From NCBI RefSeq assembly GCF_040954835.1, contig NC_090703.1, positions 8,427,001 through 8,491,000 of the forward strand: DNA of 64,000 nt, in the 5' to 3' direction. Shown here piece after piece: positions 1-42,679 of this stretch (positions are counted from its first letter, which is position 1; each line of letters begins with the position of its first letter). Source of the stretch: Lepisosteus oculatus (Eukaryota > Chordata > Actinopteri > Semionotiformes > Lepisosteidae). The notes under the pieces are model-generated. The model did not search any database. It was not told where the DNA came from and worked only from the letters and a program-made list of their open reading frames with translations. Position numbers and translations under genes: made by a program.

Positions 1-29464
<29,464 letters not shown>

Positions 29465-32400
29465 ATGGATCCGTTATTTTTAGCATGGAGCTATTTTAGG
29501 AGACGTAAATTCCAGCTCTGTGCTGATGTGTGCTCTAAAATACTGGAGGAAAATCCGTTCGATCAGGTATTATTTCAGTCTTCGTAATCCTGCTGTATTG
29601 GATTTGTGGTTTAGCGCCAGCTGTTCAATATAAACTCTACCCCGAACCGTTTTACTAAAAACTGCGACGGACAATTTAAAATTTACGAAGTGTTTTCGAC
29701 ATACTGGATAGAAAGGACGTGTTTTATCTAATTAAAAGCGGTAATGATCAGGCCTCGGAGAAATAAACAGAAATTAGTCTGGTGAAATCGCACAGAATGC
29801 ATTAATTATTTTGCCGACGTCAGTCCTTTCGGGATGTTTAATAGTACATATTTTACAGTAAAAATGATTTCCTCGCAGTCACACGCTTTACTGTGACATA
29901 GACGCTATGTCATATTTTTTGTAAGTTACCGATTTGGATGTGACAGTCTTAAAACCTCATTTGTCTTTGTTGTGTTGATAAATTCATGTGATATGATTCA
30001 TGGTTATGACTCAGCCTAGGCAAGACAGACATTCCCCATGACACTAGATCGACAAATGTTGTTTATAATTGTGACCATGTCAATGCTCTAAACTTTGTAT
30101 TTGAAACATAAACATGGAAATTTAGCGAAGTCGTAAATGTGTACTCGCACACTAGTGGCATTTTTGTATAAAGATTCAGAAAGCCTGGATGTGTACTGTC
30201 TAAATACTAACGAATTGTATTGAAATGTAATGTTATTTCATATAATAACTACTATATTTATATATGAGCTTTACACGGGGAATAATACCCTTTTAGTATA
30301 TTTTGTTTTATGCATAGTTTTACGCTGTCCATCCACAGATTGGGTATTTTCAGTTTCCTGTACAATGTACAGTAATCCCGTATTTCAGATGAGACGTTAA
30401 ACCGAGGTACTGATTCTCAGTGGTCATTAAAGATCCCCGAGCATTTCTCGGGAAGAGTGGGGAGTTATCCCTTTGTCCGGGGCAAATCTCCCCTCTAGGG
30501 CATTACCGTGGCCTCCAAATTGTCCCCATGTATGATTGGCTTGCACTGGCCCTGCGATGGACTGGCGCCCCGTCCAGGGTGTACACTGGCCTTGCGCTCG
30601 TAGCTTGCTGGGTAGTCTCCGGCTTCAACGCGACCCTCACCAGGAAAAGCGGAAGTGAAAATGGATGGATGTACAATGTAATCGCTTCTCTTTCCCATTT
30701 CACATCTTTCTTATATAATCTTTGGTTTTGCATGTGTTAGGAAGTCTTCATCTTCTTGCATGGCTATACTTTCATTTTGCTGTCATTATTTCCTTCCTAT
30801 TGCTTACGAAGGATGCTGAAAATACTTCTCTTGCTTCAGAGGTAACTAGTTTCCTTCCCTTTGACCACACTTGCAATTCTTATTTCTTATCCTTTGTTTT
30901 CTCGTTTGTGCCAGGTCATGGTGATTGGAAGGATTTTGTAGGAGTCTTTTTTTGTGTTTTCAAGGCTTTATAAGCTTAATGCATTGTATGCACATAAAAT
31001 ATTCTGGTAGTATTAATCCTTCAATTAATCTAATAAATCAAATAGAGAGCAGATATTCGTTTACAGAGATGACCTGGCCAGGAAGTGTAAACCAGTGTCA
31101 CACAGACGATGAAGACAGAATAAGGAAAAGGACAATCAATACATCATGACAAGACGTGCCAGTGTCTGTCAGAAGAGCTTTACTCATCCAGCCTAAAACA
31201 CCCTCAGATGCAAAGTTGCAGCTCACCTTTCAGATTGCTCCTGTTATTGGCAGCAACAATAATGTGCCCAGTGAAAAGGCTGAAATGGGTTGTGCTCAGC
31301 ATCGATATGTGTTCTGGAGAGGTGCAGGTCATACTTGTGAACACTAAGTATGATATCTTCTAGTGTCATTGTTTTATTTCTCTTTGCTGTCTGCACAGCA
31401 AGATACAATGTGAATCATTAGAAAAACACTTTTGTGTATGGAATATTTTTTTTTAAATTTCATAATGTGTTACCTGAGCAGTGCAGAATGATTTTTTTCT
31501 TTTCAGCACAGATCGGTTTCTGGGAAAGTAGGAGACATTCTGTCACAAAGTACAGTATAGGAAATCAGAAACCTACATTAACTTTTTACAAGCAAGCCGA
31601 CTTGTTGGTGATCATATCTTATTACAGTAACTGCTCGTTTTCTACATTGTTGTATTATCATACCACTATATCACTATAAATGGTGTTTGAAGCATTTAAT
31701 ATTTTAATTTTTATAAGGCAGTTATGATGGCAAGCAGACCTTGTTCACCTCTTACAATTGGCAGGAGAACAGATTAGACATGATTTACTGTAATAATGTA
31801 ATTACCTTGATATTTCAGTGTATATCTCATTGTTTAAATATTGTTAAATACCATTAAATACCAGTGGTTTAACAAAAACACAGATGACTGTGTTTTAAAT
31901 AAAGCCACTGTTTCCTTCTTACTTGTTGAAGATGCATGTGGAAAAATGTATATATTTGTATAATGTATGCTTTGTTATATTAGTCTGTCTTAATCTGTGG
32001 TTGTGAGTTTGTACAAAAAGTACAGCACAGTGCTCTAGAAGGGAATGCTCATAGAAAAATGCTCACATGAAATCCAGTATGCTATCAGCAGCATGGAAAT
32101 TTTCATATTCCCAGAGTTTCAGTCTAGGGACTTGCTAGCTTGTCCCTTCTGTGTTCAATTATTCACAGAAGTAAAGGTCGTTGTCATTGCCTTGCCTGCA
32201 CTATTCCATGAGTACCACGCTCTCTCAGGTATTTAGTTCTTTTCCTGTGTAACAGACCCCTTACCTCCACTCCTGAGAGCTCACACTTAAAGCCTATTAT
32301 GCAGCTGCCTGTATACCTTTCACCAGCTTTTTAGATAAGAAGACATCGGCAGGGCATTTGGCTAGATACCTCTTGAGCCGCCATAACAGAAATCAGTCAT

Positions 32401-35400
32401 CGGTGTTGTCACAGATCTGAAAGTAAAACAAATGGTGTTGTCGTCGGGCATTTGCCAGTGACTTCGGTTGGATCGGATTTCCTCCCAAACTCTGGAGTGG
32501 CTATGAAATAATCACCCTTCGCAAGCAGGAATGCTACACCTGCTCCTCACTAGGTGTCATACGGTGTCATGAAACATGCGTGCTATCAATTTACAAGTGA
32601 AAACTGGGTCAGCCTGTAGCCTATGAGAGGGCTATGGTTGGATCTTTCATTCGTGTATGCAGTTAGGGTGGGCCATGGTACAGTTAAGATTGAAAGGTCC
32701 TCTACACAGGCTTTCACGTTTCTCTGCAAGGTTTGTAACAAATACATCACAGGAATTCTAATGTGTGCTTGCTCTCTATCTCAAAGCAATATTAGTTCTT
32801 GCTCCTATAGTTTGTGCTTCAAGCACTGTGTGTTACATGTATCTGAACTTCTGAGGAATTGCTGGTACACAGAGAATACCACAGTCATTTTATTGCTGAA
32901 CTGGAGTAACAGTTGGTAAACTTGAATTTCCTGGGTGCTTATTGTTCTTCTCTCTATCCAAGGCTGCATGGAGTCTGAAGACGCGGGCTCTGACAGAGAC
33001 GGTTTACATCGACGAAGTGGATGTAGACCATGAGGGAATAGCAGAAATCCTGGACGAAAACGCGATTGCTCAGGTTGCACGTACGTGTTGTCTAGTGTGA
33101 TCACGGAGAGAGAACCAGGGGAGCAAAATAGCTTCAAAGGGCCTTGCAAAAATCAAATGCTGAGATTAGCGAGATAAGAATGCACCCATGTTGAGCTGCG
33201 AATGCAGCTCTAATTGTTCATCTGAGAGTTGATGCATTTGGTTTTATACTTAGAACTACAAAAAATAGTCATTAAAAACAACCTGCTGGGCTCTGAAGTC
33301 CATTCTTAAGGCATGGTAATTGCTTGTCTGACTGATGATTTCTACTTTTTTCAGATCCCTTTTCACTGGGAGTGAGTTCAAAGACCTTTAGAAAATTAAG
33401 TATATTTAAAGTTCTCAGTGCTTGAAAACTAACTGTGCAGGTCAAAATATGGCCAAATGCTCTCCCTACTGTGTGGTGTTTCTGATGGGAGTGTTCAGGT
33501 CGTTACTGCAAGGGAAATAATATTGTGTTGTTTAGAAATGGTATTATTTAACACGTAACATAACAACGTTTTATTGTTTACAAATCCCAAGTAGAATAAT
33601 GTCTGATTTTCAGGTCCTGGAACATCATTAAAGCTTCCAGGTACAAGTCAAGGAGGAGGTCCAACCCCATCTGTCAGGTATTCTTTAATGTATAAATTCT
33701 AGTCAATCAATCAATTAAATAGTTCATTAATAATTAATAACACATTAATCATGTGTGAAGAAACAGGTTGCATTCAATGCTGTTCTGGTCTGGAGTGTTC
33801 ATCTTCACCTTCACTCTCCCTCATGTGAGTGGGTTACTGTGTGGAAATGTTCACATGGTGCTTGTCTCTATAGGCCTATGACTCATGCAGGGCGGCCCGT
33901 TACTGGGTTTGTTCGGCCCAGCACACAGTCCGGCAGACCCGGGACAATGGAGCAGGCTATCAAAACCCCCCGGACCGGGCACACGGCTCGCCCTGTCACC
34001 AGCGCGTCTGGAAGATACGTGAGGCTGGGAACGGTAGGCCTTTCCTCTGCTTCTTCACACAAATCCATTCCTCAGCCTTTAAGTGTGCCAGCAGGAGTGT
34101 GTGTGCATGTTAACGAGCTCAGTGCTAGTACAGACAAATAAAAGGTCCAGCACAACTTGCTGCCCTTTACAAGTGTTGAGTTTTCGCGGATCTGCTTAAA
34201 CCTACTGTAGTTGTGACAAGTCATTCATTATATAATGTCAAAGACCTTTACAGGTACCATACAATGTAAATGATTGAAAACTGTGGTTCTGCCAAAAGCA
34301 GCTGTAGAAGAAACTATTGATTTTAAATTCATGAAAATGGAAATGCATTGCATTCTTAGGATTTTCTAAGCAGTCCTCGTTTCTAAGCAGTTGCAATGCT
34401 CAGATGATTTTGGTAAAACTTTAATAGGAATCAGGGGTTTTAAATTTGAAGCATTGCGGACGAGTGTGCTCTGTATTGTGCTGTTTGTAACTGTCTTCCT
34501 ATTTTAAAAGCCTGTGTCTATTTGTGCTGCATTTCCTCAGGCTTCCATGCTTACCAGTCCTGAGGGCCCATTTCTAAACATGTCCAGATTAAACCTGTCA
34601 AAATATGCCCAGATGCCCAATTTATCAAAGGTATGTTCACTTTTACACTCATGTCATCAGGCACCAATATCACCCTAATATGTTGTGAAAAGCATCATTC
34701 TTGTTGTGATTTTCACATGTGCAGGTAGGCTAGGTTGTATATTGGAGGTAGCATCGTAAAAGGTGTATTTGCTATTGTACTGATCGAATATTCTTTCCTG
34801 CAGTCTTTGTTTGAATATATCTTCCATCATGAAAATGATATAAAAAATGTGAGTATTGTTTTCTTTTCAAACCTTTAGCATATATACAATTATAAACATA
34901 TACAACGATTTATACATATAGAAAACCAGACTGATGTCTCAGTGTTTATCATGTGATTTTGCCATTGAACCGAATTGTGATAATTGGATAGAAAATGTAC
35001 TTGTTATTTCACACATTTGGACTAGAGAACGGTTTGAAAGCAGAAATAAATGTTGCTGCCAAAACAGGGGCATAATGCAAAAATGAATTCCTAGAGTGAA
35101 CAGCTGGGATGTTCAAGATGTGCCCTAGGTTGCTGTGAAATGATGCAATTCAATTTTCCAAATTACTCAAAACATGGTCAGGAAAAAATAAATGGGCGAT
35201 AAATTACAAAAAACAGAAGGATCGACTGACCGTGATGCTCCTGTATTTCACAGCTCCATATGAAATGCTCATTGGTGAACTAATTCTGAGTTCAGGTTGT
35301 TTTGTGAGAGGGGCTCTGGTCCACAGAAGGCCTGTGCGCACTGCTCCATTTGCAGCGAGCCTGACAGCCTCAGGACCTCAGCACTGCACTTACCGACAGT

Positions 35401-38400
35401 ATAACTGGGAAGCAAACCCCTGCCGTGACTCTTCTCAGCAAACCCAGGAAGCGTGTCGACATACTATTCCTGAGAAATACGGATATTGTTGAGCTTTTTT
35501 GTATTGAGATTGATATGATGTTTGATCTAGGATTAGAAAGTGCTGGACATTGTCTCCTATCATAACATATATATTTATTTGAAATACTAAGATAAATGAG
35601 TATAAGCGCCCTTTGGAAGCAGGCTTCAAACACAGGTTGTAATCTACTTATGTCTTTGGGGGGGCAGGCTACAGATCTTGCAGCTCTTGCTACTGAGCAT
35701 GCTCAGTTCAAAGACTGGTGGTGGAAAGTCCAACTGGGAAAATGCTACTACAGGTAACTCTGCTTTCTCCAGTCACTGCACATTTTATCTACACTGACTA
35801 TTTTTTAGACATTTAAACTAAACATACAGTATAATGTATACATGATTTCCTTATTGAAAATAATTGAGTTATATTGAGATATATTAGAGTGTGATTTTCT
35901 TCATTCAGTGGACTTTTATGCTAATTCTATACATTTAGAGTATTGCACAGAACATTGTAGAGTCAGCATGTTAATTGTGCGAAGCAATGGGTGCAGAAAG
36001 GCAACAAAATAAAGTTTTACATACATTTTTCAAGGGTAAGTATAGTCTTCAGATTGCTACAGTACTTATGTCAGAAGGGACTATCACATAGCAGGATGGA
36101 GATCACTTAGTAACCCAGTACTTGATAGTTAATTGAAAATCGCATTTACAGCTGTATTGTAAATTGAGGTTATAATTGCAATGATAGAATCCAAACCAGA
36201 AATAAAAATCTTCAGAGAGCGAGTTCAACAGAGTCAGCTTTTTTTCCAGTGTGCAGATAGGGAGATTGTACAGCAACAGAAACCTCCATCACAGGAACAA
36301 TTCTCAAAAATCAGAAGCAGACAGCTGCTGAAGGATATCTTATCTGCGTCACAAAGCTTGTTCATTTTCCAAGAAAACTACTCATTCAAACAGATGTTTT
36401 TACTGTACGTTATCATATCCCAGGAACCCAGTCAAGTGCACCTTGTCTTGTACTTCCCAATTACACTCTCCTTGTCTTTTCTTTCCTGCCTATCTCATGT
36501 GCCTCTTGATAGTACATCCTTCCCATGCTTGTTAGTGAGCTACACTTCTGCAAGTTCAAGGTTAGGGGTTTGGCGAGCAGAGCCCGAGCCCTTCATTCAA
36601 TAATAGCCTATCATTATTTTTCAACATTGTCCTGGTAAAAAGTGGATCACATTTATAAATTTATCAAATTCTTAAAGCATAAACATGACAAATAAAGCTG
36701 TAACTGAAAAATTGAATATGTGTTTATTCTTACACAATTATTGTGATCAGTATTTAATTAGTAACAATGTAACTGAGTCTTATAGGTGCTGCTAATGTAT
36801 TGAGGTAGCTAAAATGATCTGTATTCACAGGCTGGGTCTGCACCGTGAAGCAGAGAAACAGTTCAAATCTGCTCTCAGTCAACAGGAAATGGTTGATGCA
36901 TTCCTCTACTTAGCGAAGGTAGTGTACCACTGGAGACTAAGAACCCCTCCCATAAAGTCACTGTTTCTCCATTTTTGTAGCATAAGGCAACAATTCCCTA
37001 AGAAGTATTAATCAAATATACATTTTTCTCTTTTGTTTTCAAAGTTGCTTATTCAGAGCAGGTGTTATAATACTACTGATCCTTGAGAATTAAATTGTCT
37101 TGAGTTTTTGAAAGAACTGTATAGGAAACCAAGTCAGTCTGACTTTTTTTTGCTTGGATTTTTTAAAATAACAAAGATTGTCACTTGAATTGTTTGCTTA
37201 CTTTGATCGTTACCAAGATATTAATTGCATGCCTTGCATTTTTTAATAGGTCTATCAACGTTTGGATCAGCCTTTAACAGCTTTAAACCTTTTCAAGCAA
37301 GGTCTGGATCGCTTTCCTGGCGAGGTCACTCTTCTTACGGGAATAGCTCGGATTCACGAGGCATGTGTAATGACTGTCATTTAAAACCTGTCTGCATGCT
37401 CTAATGAATGATCTGATCAGGAACGCGCTGCTACTGCTGTTTTCATTGTTTAACAGGAAATGAACAATATTGCCTCAGCCACAGAGTATTATAAGGAAGT
37501 TCTGAAGCAGGACAATACCCATGTGGAAGCTATAGCTTGTATCGGCAGTAATCATTTCTACACAGACCAGCCTGAGATTGCCCTGCGGTTTTACAGGTGA
37601 GCACGGTGCATCCCAGGAAGAACCACACAGCTACTGTATATACACACACCTTCCATCATTCACAGAGCCTGGCTTACCAATTACTTAATGCTTGCATTAT
37701 GTTCTGATGAAAAATCACCCCCTTAAAACATCTTGACATAAGAAGTACAGCTTGCCTCTTGGTATTGATGTGTTTTGCCATCTTAAATGTAATTGCTCTT
37801 TTGCTCTTTGTGGACAGCTACTCATTTCCTTTGGTTAGATCAGCCATGAAACAGCACATAAAAAACTTGGCAGACTGCTTTCATTAAGCATTTGGGATTT
37901 TGTGCTATCAGATCACCACAAACGCCATTCGGCTACTAATAAATCTGAGAAGGAGTTTGGCAGAGTACTGCAAAAGAAGAAATATGTGATCTGCTTGCCA
38001 CTTAGCACAATTTAAATATACCACATCCTTTCTTTTCTGAAACAGACGACTACTGCAAATGGGAGTTTACAACTGCCAGCTCTACAACAACCTGGGACTC
38101 TGCTGCTTTTATGCCCAGCAGTATGACATGACTCTGACCTCGTTTGAAAGAGCTCTTTCCTTGGTAGCAAATGATGAAGAATTGGCAGATGTTTGGTACA
38201 ACCTGGGCCATGTGGCAGTTGTATGTATTTTCCTATCAAATTCATATTGTGCTTTCAGACTTTGATACATACCTTGTTTTGTAGATCAGACAGTAAGTCT
38301 TATCAATAATCGCAGCAATTAATTTTTCTTTTATAAAAATCATCATCACGTTAGCATCCACCCCTTGTCCTGACGTGTACTGGATATCTGCAGGGCAACA

Positions 38401-40500
38401 TGTTTTGTAACAGCTGTTAAGTTGATACTGACGCATTTGCGAGTTAATTAAGCTGGAAATGTATCGTCTTTTGCAAGAACAAACTTTGGAACACCTATTA
38501 GTCTTTTGTTTAATAACATGTCATTGGTCAAATTCTACAAGAAACCTATGTAACCATTAGATTATAAGTAGCATTGCTCAGAACATAAATGAGTTCTGAA
38601 ATATTGTTTGACAGTTGGAAATTTACCCATTTTTGAGGATGTCATCCTTGTTTTGAACAGGGAATCGGAGATCTGAATCTAGCCTATCAGTGTTTTAAAT
38701 TGGCTTTGGCGAACAACAATGACCACGCTGAAGCGTACAATAACTTGGCCGTCTTAGAACTACGCAAGGGACGTGTGGAGCAGGTGAGATTTGGGCAGGG
38801 GATACAAAGCAGGCCTCTCTCAGCCTTTATTATTTCAACCACATAGTTCACCAACCACTCAAATTATAAAGTGTTAATTGTACTGAAGGTACTATATCAA
38901 AGACTCTAGGCCTTTGAATAGAGCTGAGGACTGCATAGTATATACTGTACCTATACCATAGTACATAGGGGAGAAAAAAGTAAATGTTTGAGTATAAGCA
39001 TAAGACTATCTGGGCTAGAATTTGAATGACTTGAACTACATAGTTTTCTACTGTTTAATACAAAAAGCAAATCTGACTTGGAAAAACACTTCCCCCTTTT
39101 TTTTCTTTTCTCAGGCAAAAGCTTTTCTGCAGACGGCCTCTTCTCTGGCGCCTCACATGTACGAGCCTCACTTTAACTTTGCTGCACTGTCTGATAAGGT
39201 AATGAGCTTTTACGACCTAACAAACCTTTTGCTTCTAATTTTGCACAGCTTCAGGTCTGGAGGAGAGCAGTGCAGCAGGTCTGTCTTTCTGCTTTCCTCA
39301 CCTGCTTGTTGATCCCCAGCACATGAAGAACTCAGGAAGGGCATAAAATGGCCCCAATTAAGCCCATAATTAGGCTAGTCAGGTAGTTAAAAGCACATGC
39401 AGACACTGCGGGAGTTCAGGAGTGGAGCTGGGCTGCATTAGCCTTAGTCTTGTGCTTAATAAACACAAAACACTGTTACAACCATCATAAAGACCACAAA
39501 CGAGGGGAGACCAACTGGCCCATTTTTAATATTTGGCTGCAATTAGCTTATTGATCAAAGGATATGATTTGCCATTTCTTGGAAAATCCCAGTAAATGTA
39601 GTGTGTCATTTACAATTATTTAATCACAGTATTGTTTCTTTAAAATTACACATACCCATGCCTGCTGAAAATGATCAAGAAGCCATCCTGAAAATGTGCA
39701 ACTTGTAATCCCGTGAACTGCTCACACGTGGTGTTCGTCTTTCACAGGCACTGACTGACTGTGTTCACTGAATAATAATAATTGCGCTTTTCTGGACACT
39801 CCACTCAAAGCGCTTTACAGGTAATGGGGACTCCCCTCCACCACCACCAGTGTGCAGCATCCACCTGGATGATGCGACAGCAGCCATAGTGCACCAGAAC
39901 GCTCGCCACACATCAGCTATCAGTGGGGAGGAGAGCAGAGTAATGTAGCCAATTCATAGATGGGGATTATTAGGAGGCCATGATTGGTAAGGGCCAATGG
40001 GAAATTTGGCCAGGAGCTGGGGTTACACCCCTACTCTTTTTGAGAAACGCCCTGGGATTTTTTAATGACCACAGAGAGTCAGGACCTCGGTTTTATGTCT
40101 CATCCGAAGGACGGCACCTGTTTACAGTATAGTGTCCCCGTCACTATACTGGGGCATTAGGACCCACATGGACCGCAGGGTGAGCGCCCCCTGCTGGCCC
40201 CACTAACACCTCTTCCAGCAGCAACCTTAGTTTTTCCCAGGAGGTCTCCCATCCAGGTACTGACCAGGCTCACACCTGCTGAGCTTCAGTGGGTTGCCAG
40301 TTGTGAGTTGCAGAGTGATATGGCTGCTGGAACTGAACTGAACTGAACACTGAACTCCTCCTGTGTGCTGTTTCTGTCTGCAGGTGGGAGATCTGCAGAG
40401 CAGTTACACTGCTGCTCAGAAGTCAGAGGTAGCCTTCCCAGACCATGTGGACACGCAGCAAATCCTGAAGCACCTTCGGCAACATTTTGCCATGCTGTGA
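29465..40500 (+). CDS. TTC8: TTC8 / BBS8, tetratricopeptide-repeat subunit of the BBSome
   Basis: BBSome subunit, part of the coat that moves membrane proteins in and out of primary cilia. Fourteen coding exons: 29465-29566, 32963-33080, 33614-33677, 33874-34033, 34541-34630, 34804-34848, 35668-35753, 36831-36918, 37250-37360, 37457-37596, 38046-38220, 38661-38783, 39115-39198, 40384-40500. They sum to 1503 bp, 500 aa plus stop, near the human length. ATG context is strong (A at -3, G at +4). The protein opens LFLAWSYFRRRKFQLCAD, has a basic Pro/Thr-rich linker (RPSTQSGRPGTMEQAI), and carries TPRs from about residue 190 to the end, including NNLGLCCFYAQQYDMTLTSF and EAYNNLAVLE, ending RQHFAML. 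All phases match. Intron 9 uses a GC donor (GAG|gcatgt at 37361). The mammalian retina-type exon 2A (10 codons) was not found. PolyA signals follow at 40738 and 40923. Confidence 0.97.
30385..30672 (+). mobile_element. Chimeric SINE fragment with a different 3' tail
   Basis: The first part (GATGAGACGTTAAACCGAGG, GTGGTCATTAAAGATCCC) matches the body of the 5S-headed SINEs. After about 30540 it changes to CGATGGACTGGCGCCC, GTCCAGGGTGTAC and a tail ending GAAAATGGATGGATG, the tail of another LINE family. The 5S head is absent. It sits in TTC8 intron 1. Confidence 0.7.
39771..40330 (-). mobile_element. 5S-headed, L2-tailed SINE, inverted copy in TTC8 intron 13
   Basis: On the minus strand it starts CCAGCAGCCATATCAC, contains the 5S-type box TGGATGGGAGACC and ends with GTAAAGCGCTTTGAGTGG and a TTATTATT run. 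It is closely similar to the copy at 24052-24617. Its 5' end lies only about 53 bp before the TTC8 last exon. Confidence 0.88.
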
Positions 40501-40737
40501 ACCTGCAGCTTGCATTTCAGGCAAAACGCTTATGGAAGATCTGTCTTTAAGATCTAAGTTCTGTCTTCAGATGTTCCTCTTAAGGATCTGCTGTTCTGAA
40601 CCTCAAATTGATACAGTACTTTTTTTTGCCCCTTGTGTAAAGTAAATACTTATGTCTCTTTTTATGATGGATTACAAATATATATTTATATATTATTGAT
40701 GGTCTAAAACATTTTGTACAGACTTTAGCGCTAAAAG

Positions 40738-40928
40738 AATAAATGTATGTTGCAATAGTGCATGTCTTTAACTCATTAGATTTAAATTAACTTTTCAAAG
40801 GTACTCTTTTGATTTTTTTATTTTATTTTTTATATTACTATAGGAAAAAAGTATGTTTAGCATATGAGTTATTGAATATGTGTCTGTATTGTCATGTTGT
40901 ATATGGTATTTAAAAATTCCAGAATAAA
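40738..40928 (+). other. TTC8 polyadenylation signals
   Basis: AATAAA occurs at 40738-40743 and again at 40923-40928, 238 and 423 bp after the TTC8 stop codon. Either gives a short 3' UTR. Usage cannot be told from sequence. Confidence 0.6.
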
Positions 40929-41319
40929 GGATCTGTAGCCTTTGAAAGCTGTAAAAGCTTTTGGTCTTTTTTTGGTCATGTTACCAACAGTTATGAATAA
41001 TTGAGCCTAAAGGTTAATTCTGCTTATGTTGTTAATGCGTAAGTATGAACAGTTCCATGGATTTTTCTGCATAAAAGATATACAGTACAAGAGGTGCATC
41101 TATTTTTCCTGCCAAAAGACCGTTCTATATTTTAAGTTCACTAGTATAATCTCTAACCAGATTTTCTTAAATGTGCAAAATAGATTAACTTCATTACAAA
41201 TGGGAAAAATAATTTTCTGAGTGTCATGCTTGTAGAATTTTGAAAATATTCTATTTTTACAAATGGAGGGTTATGAAACAGGTGAAAATCAGGAATTGAC
41301 TGAGCGATTTAGTCAATCA

Positions 41320-42175
41320 GTTAAATAATTATTCGTAACCCCCAACTTGTACGTGGTTTCTAACGATATACCGGAGCGGCTCGTATAACTAGAGGCACAG
41401 CTGACACAGCTTTACTGAGAGGACTAATAATACAGGCACACTTGGCGAAAACAAATATTTATTACAATAAACTACACAAGACACAAAACATTCAACACAC
41501 AAAGTTACATTATATACAGTATTTACAGACAAGTAATTTCAGAGGCCTAACATTCTAGTCACCCAGAAAAACCCAGACTGCTACTAAGCACTAAACTCTT
41601 AATATGCCTACAGAGGCCACACAAGAGATGAGCTGCCTTCTAACTAAATACAGAGCAACCTGCAGTTCAATCTCTCTCTCTGCACCCTGGATGCCACAAC
41701 ATAAATGGGAGCCTATATCCCTATCCATAAACATGCACCCTAATCAGGAAAGACGTTCTGAGGTATCTTTTACCCAGGAAACCCAAGTTCCCTAAAAACA
41801 CAGAAAAGCATGCTCTCACTAACAAGGTTCGAATACTGAGCTCCAGTCAGGTTTGGTTTGAACGATCAAGAAGTAGGGGCTCTCATCTGTTACAAGCTGG
41901 GAGTCCCAACTCCTCTGGGCGCCTGTCTCTTCTCCCTGCTCTTAAAGTGATCTTATAGTGTGTGTATCTGTACTGCTCCTAGCCAATCATAAATCCACAA
42001 CTTCCCTGGATATACTAAGGTAAACTCTTCCATTGTTTCTGCTCAAGGGACCTCCCAGACCTCAGCAAACATCCTCTCTTCTTTGAAGTTAGAAGTATTT
42101 ACTAATCCCAGTGTCACAAACCTTATCTCAAATCTAAGAGACACTTCTAAGTCACCTAAAGCTGTAACAGACTGT
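41320..42175. other. TTC8-7SL spacer with LTR-like but undefined sequence
   Basis: The stretch has LTR-like traits in reverse (AATAAA-type signal near 41466 on the minus strand, ends resembling TGTTAC and GTTACG). No matching target duplication or second LTR was found. No coding region is recognised. Confidence 0.25.
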
Positions 42176-42329
42176 GTTTTTTTTTTGTTCCGTGAAAAAA
42201 AAATCGATGTTAAAGTTGTCATGAAGCCATGAAACCGTCAAGCCTTCCTCTGTCCTGGACGAGACCAATCTTTGAGCAGTGACAGATTCCGCCGCTAGGT
42301 GGCAGTGCGTGGGCGCTGGAAAAGCGCTG

Positions 42330-42337
42330 TGACGTCA
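42330..42337 (+). promoter_or_regulatory. CRE/ATF site of the 7SL gene
   Basis: A perfect TGACGTCA palindrome about 50 bp before the 7SL RNA start. Human 7SL genes have an ATF/CRE element at the same distance, where it is required for efficient Pol III transcription. This is the main reason to regard the gene as active. Confidence 0.8.
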
Positions 42338-42381
42338 GGGGTGGCGGCAAGTGAAGAGCTCTACAAGCGCAGCTCTCTCTC

Positions 42382-42679
42382 GCCGGGCACGGTGGCGCGC
42401 GCCTGTAATCCAAGCTACTGGGAGGCTGAGGCTGGCGGATCGCTTGAGCTCAGGAGTTCTGAGCTGCAGCGGACTATGCCGATCGGGTGTCCGCACTAAG
42501 TTCGGTATCGATATGGTGCTCCTGGGGGAGCCCGGGACCACCAGGTCGCCTAAGGAGGGGTGCACCGGCCCAGGTCGGAAACGGAGCAGGCCAAAGCCCC
42601 CGTGCCGCTCAGTAGTGGGATCGCGCCTGTGAATAGACGCTGCAGTGCAGCCTGAGCAATATAGCGGGACTCAGTCTTT
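42382..42679 (+). ncRNA. RN7SL: 7SL RNA (signal recognition particle RNA)
   Basis: RNA scaffold of the signal recognition particle, which targets secretory proteins to the endoplasmic reticulum. The roughly 298-nt sequence begins GCCGGGCACGGTGGCGCGCG, continues with the Alu-domain phrase GGCGGATCGCTTGAG, then has the S domain: GTCCGCACTAAGTTCGG, GGACCACCAGGTCGCCTAAG, CGGCCCAGGTCGGAAACGGA (helix 8 region) and CAGTAGTGGGATCGCGCC. It closes with GCAATATAGCGGGACTCAGT and a TTTT terminator (42677-42680). It spans both Alu and S domains, so it is not an Alu SINE, and substitutions relative to the human RNA are scattered. It lies 1.5 kb upstream of NEK9 on the same strand. Confidence 0.93.

Noticed and set aside
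41826-41836. B-box-like GGTTCGAATAC suggesting a tRNA
   Set aside because: No A box or cloverleaf can be formed around it.
41320-42175. Possible reversed solo LTR before the 7SL gene
   Set aside because: End sequences do not match as a clean TG...CA pair and no target duplication was found.
42382-42679. Alu-like sequence, which at first suggests primate contamination
   Set aside because: The S domain of 7SL is present between the two Alu-domain ends, which Alu elements lack. It is a genuine 7SL gene and the neighbouring DNA is fish-like.
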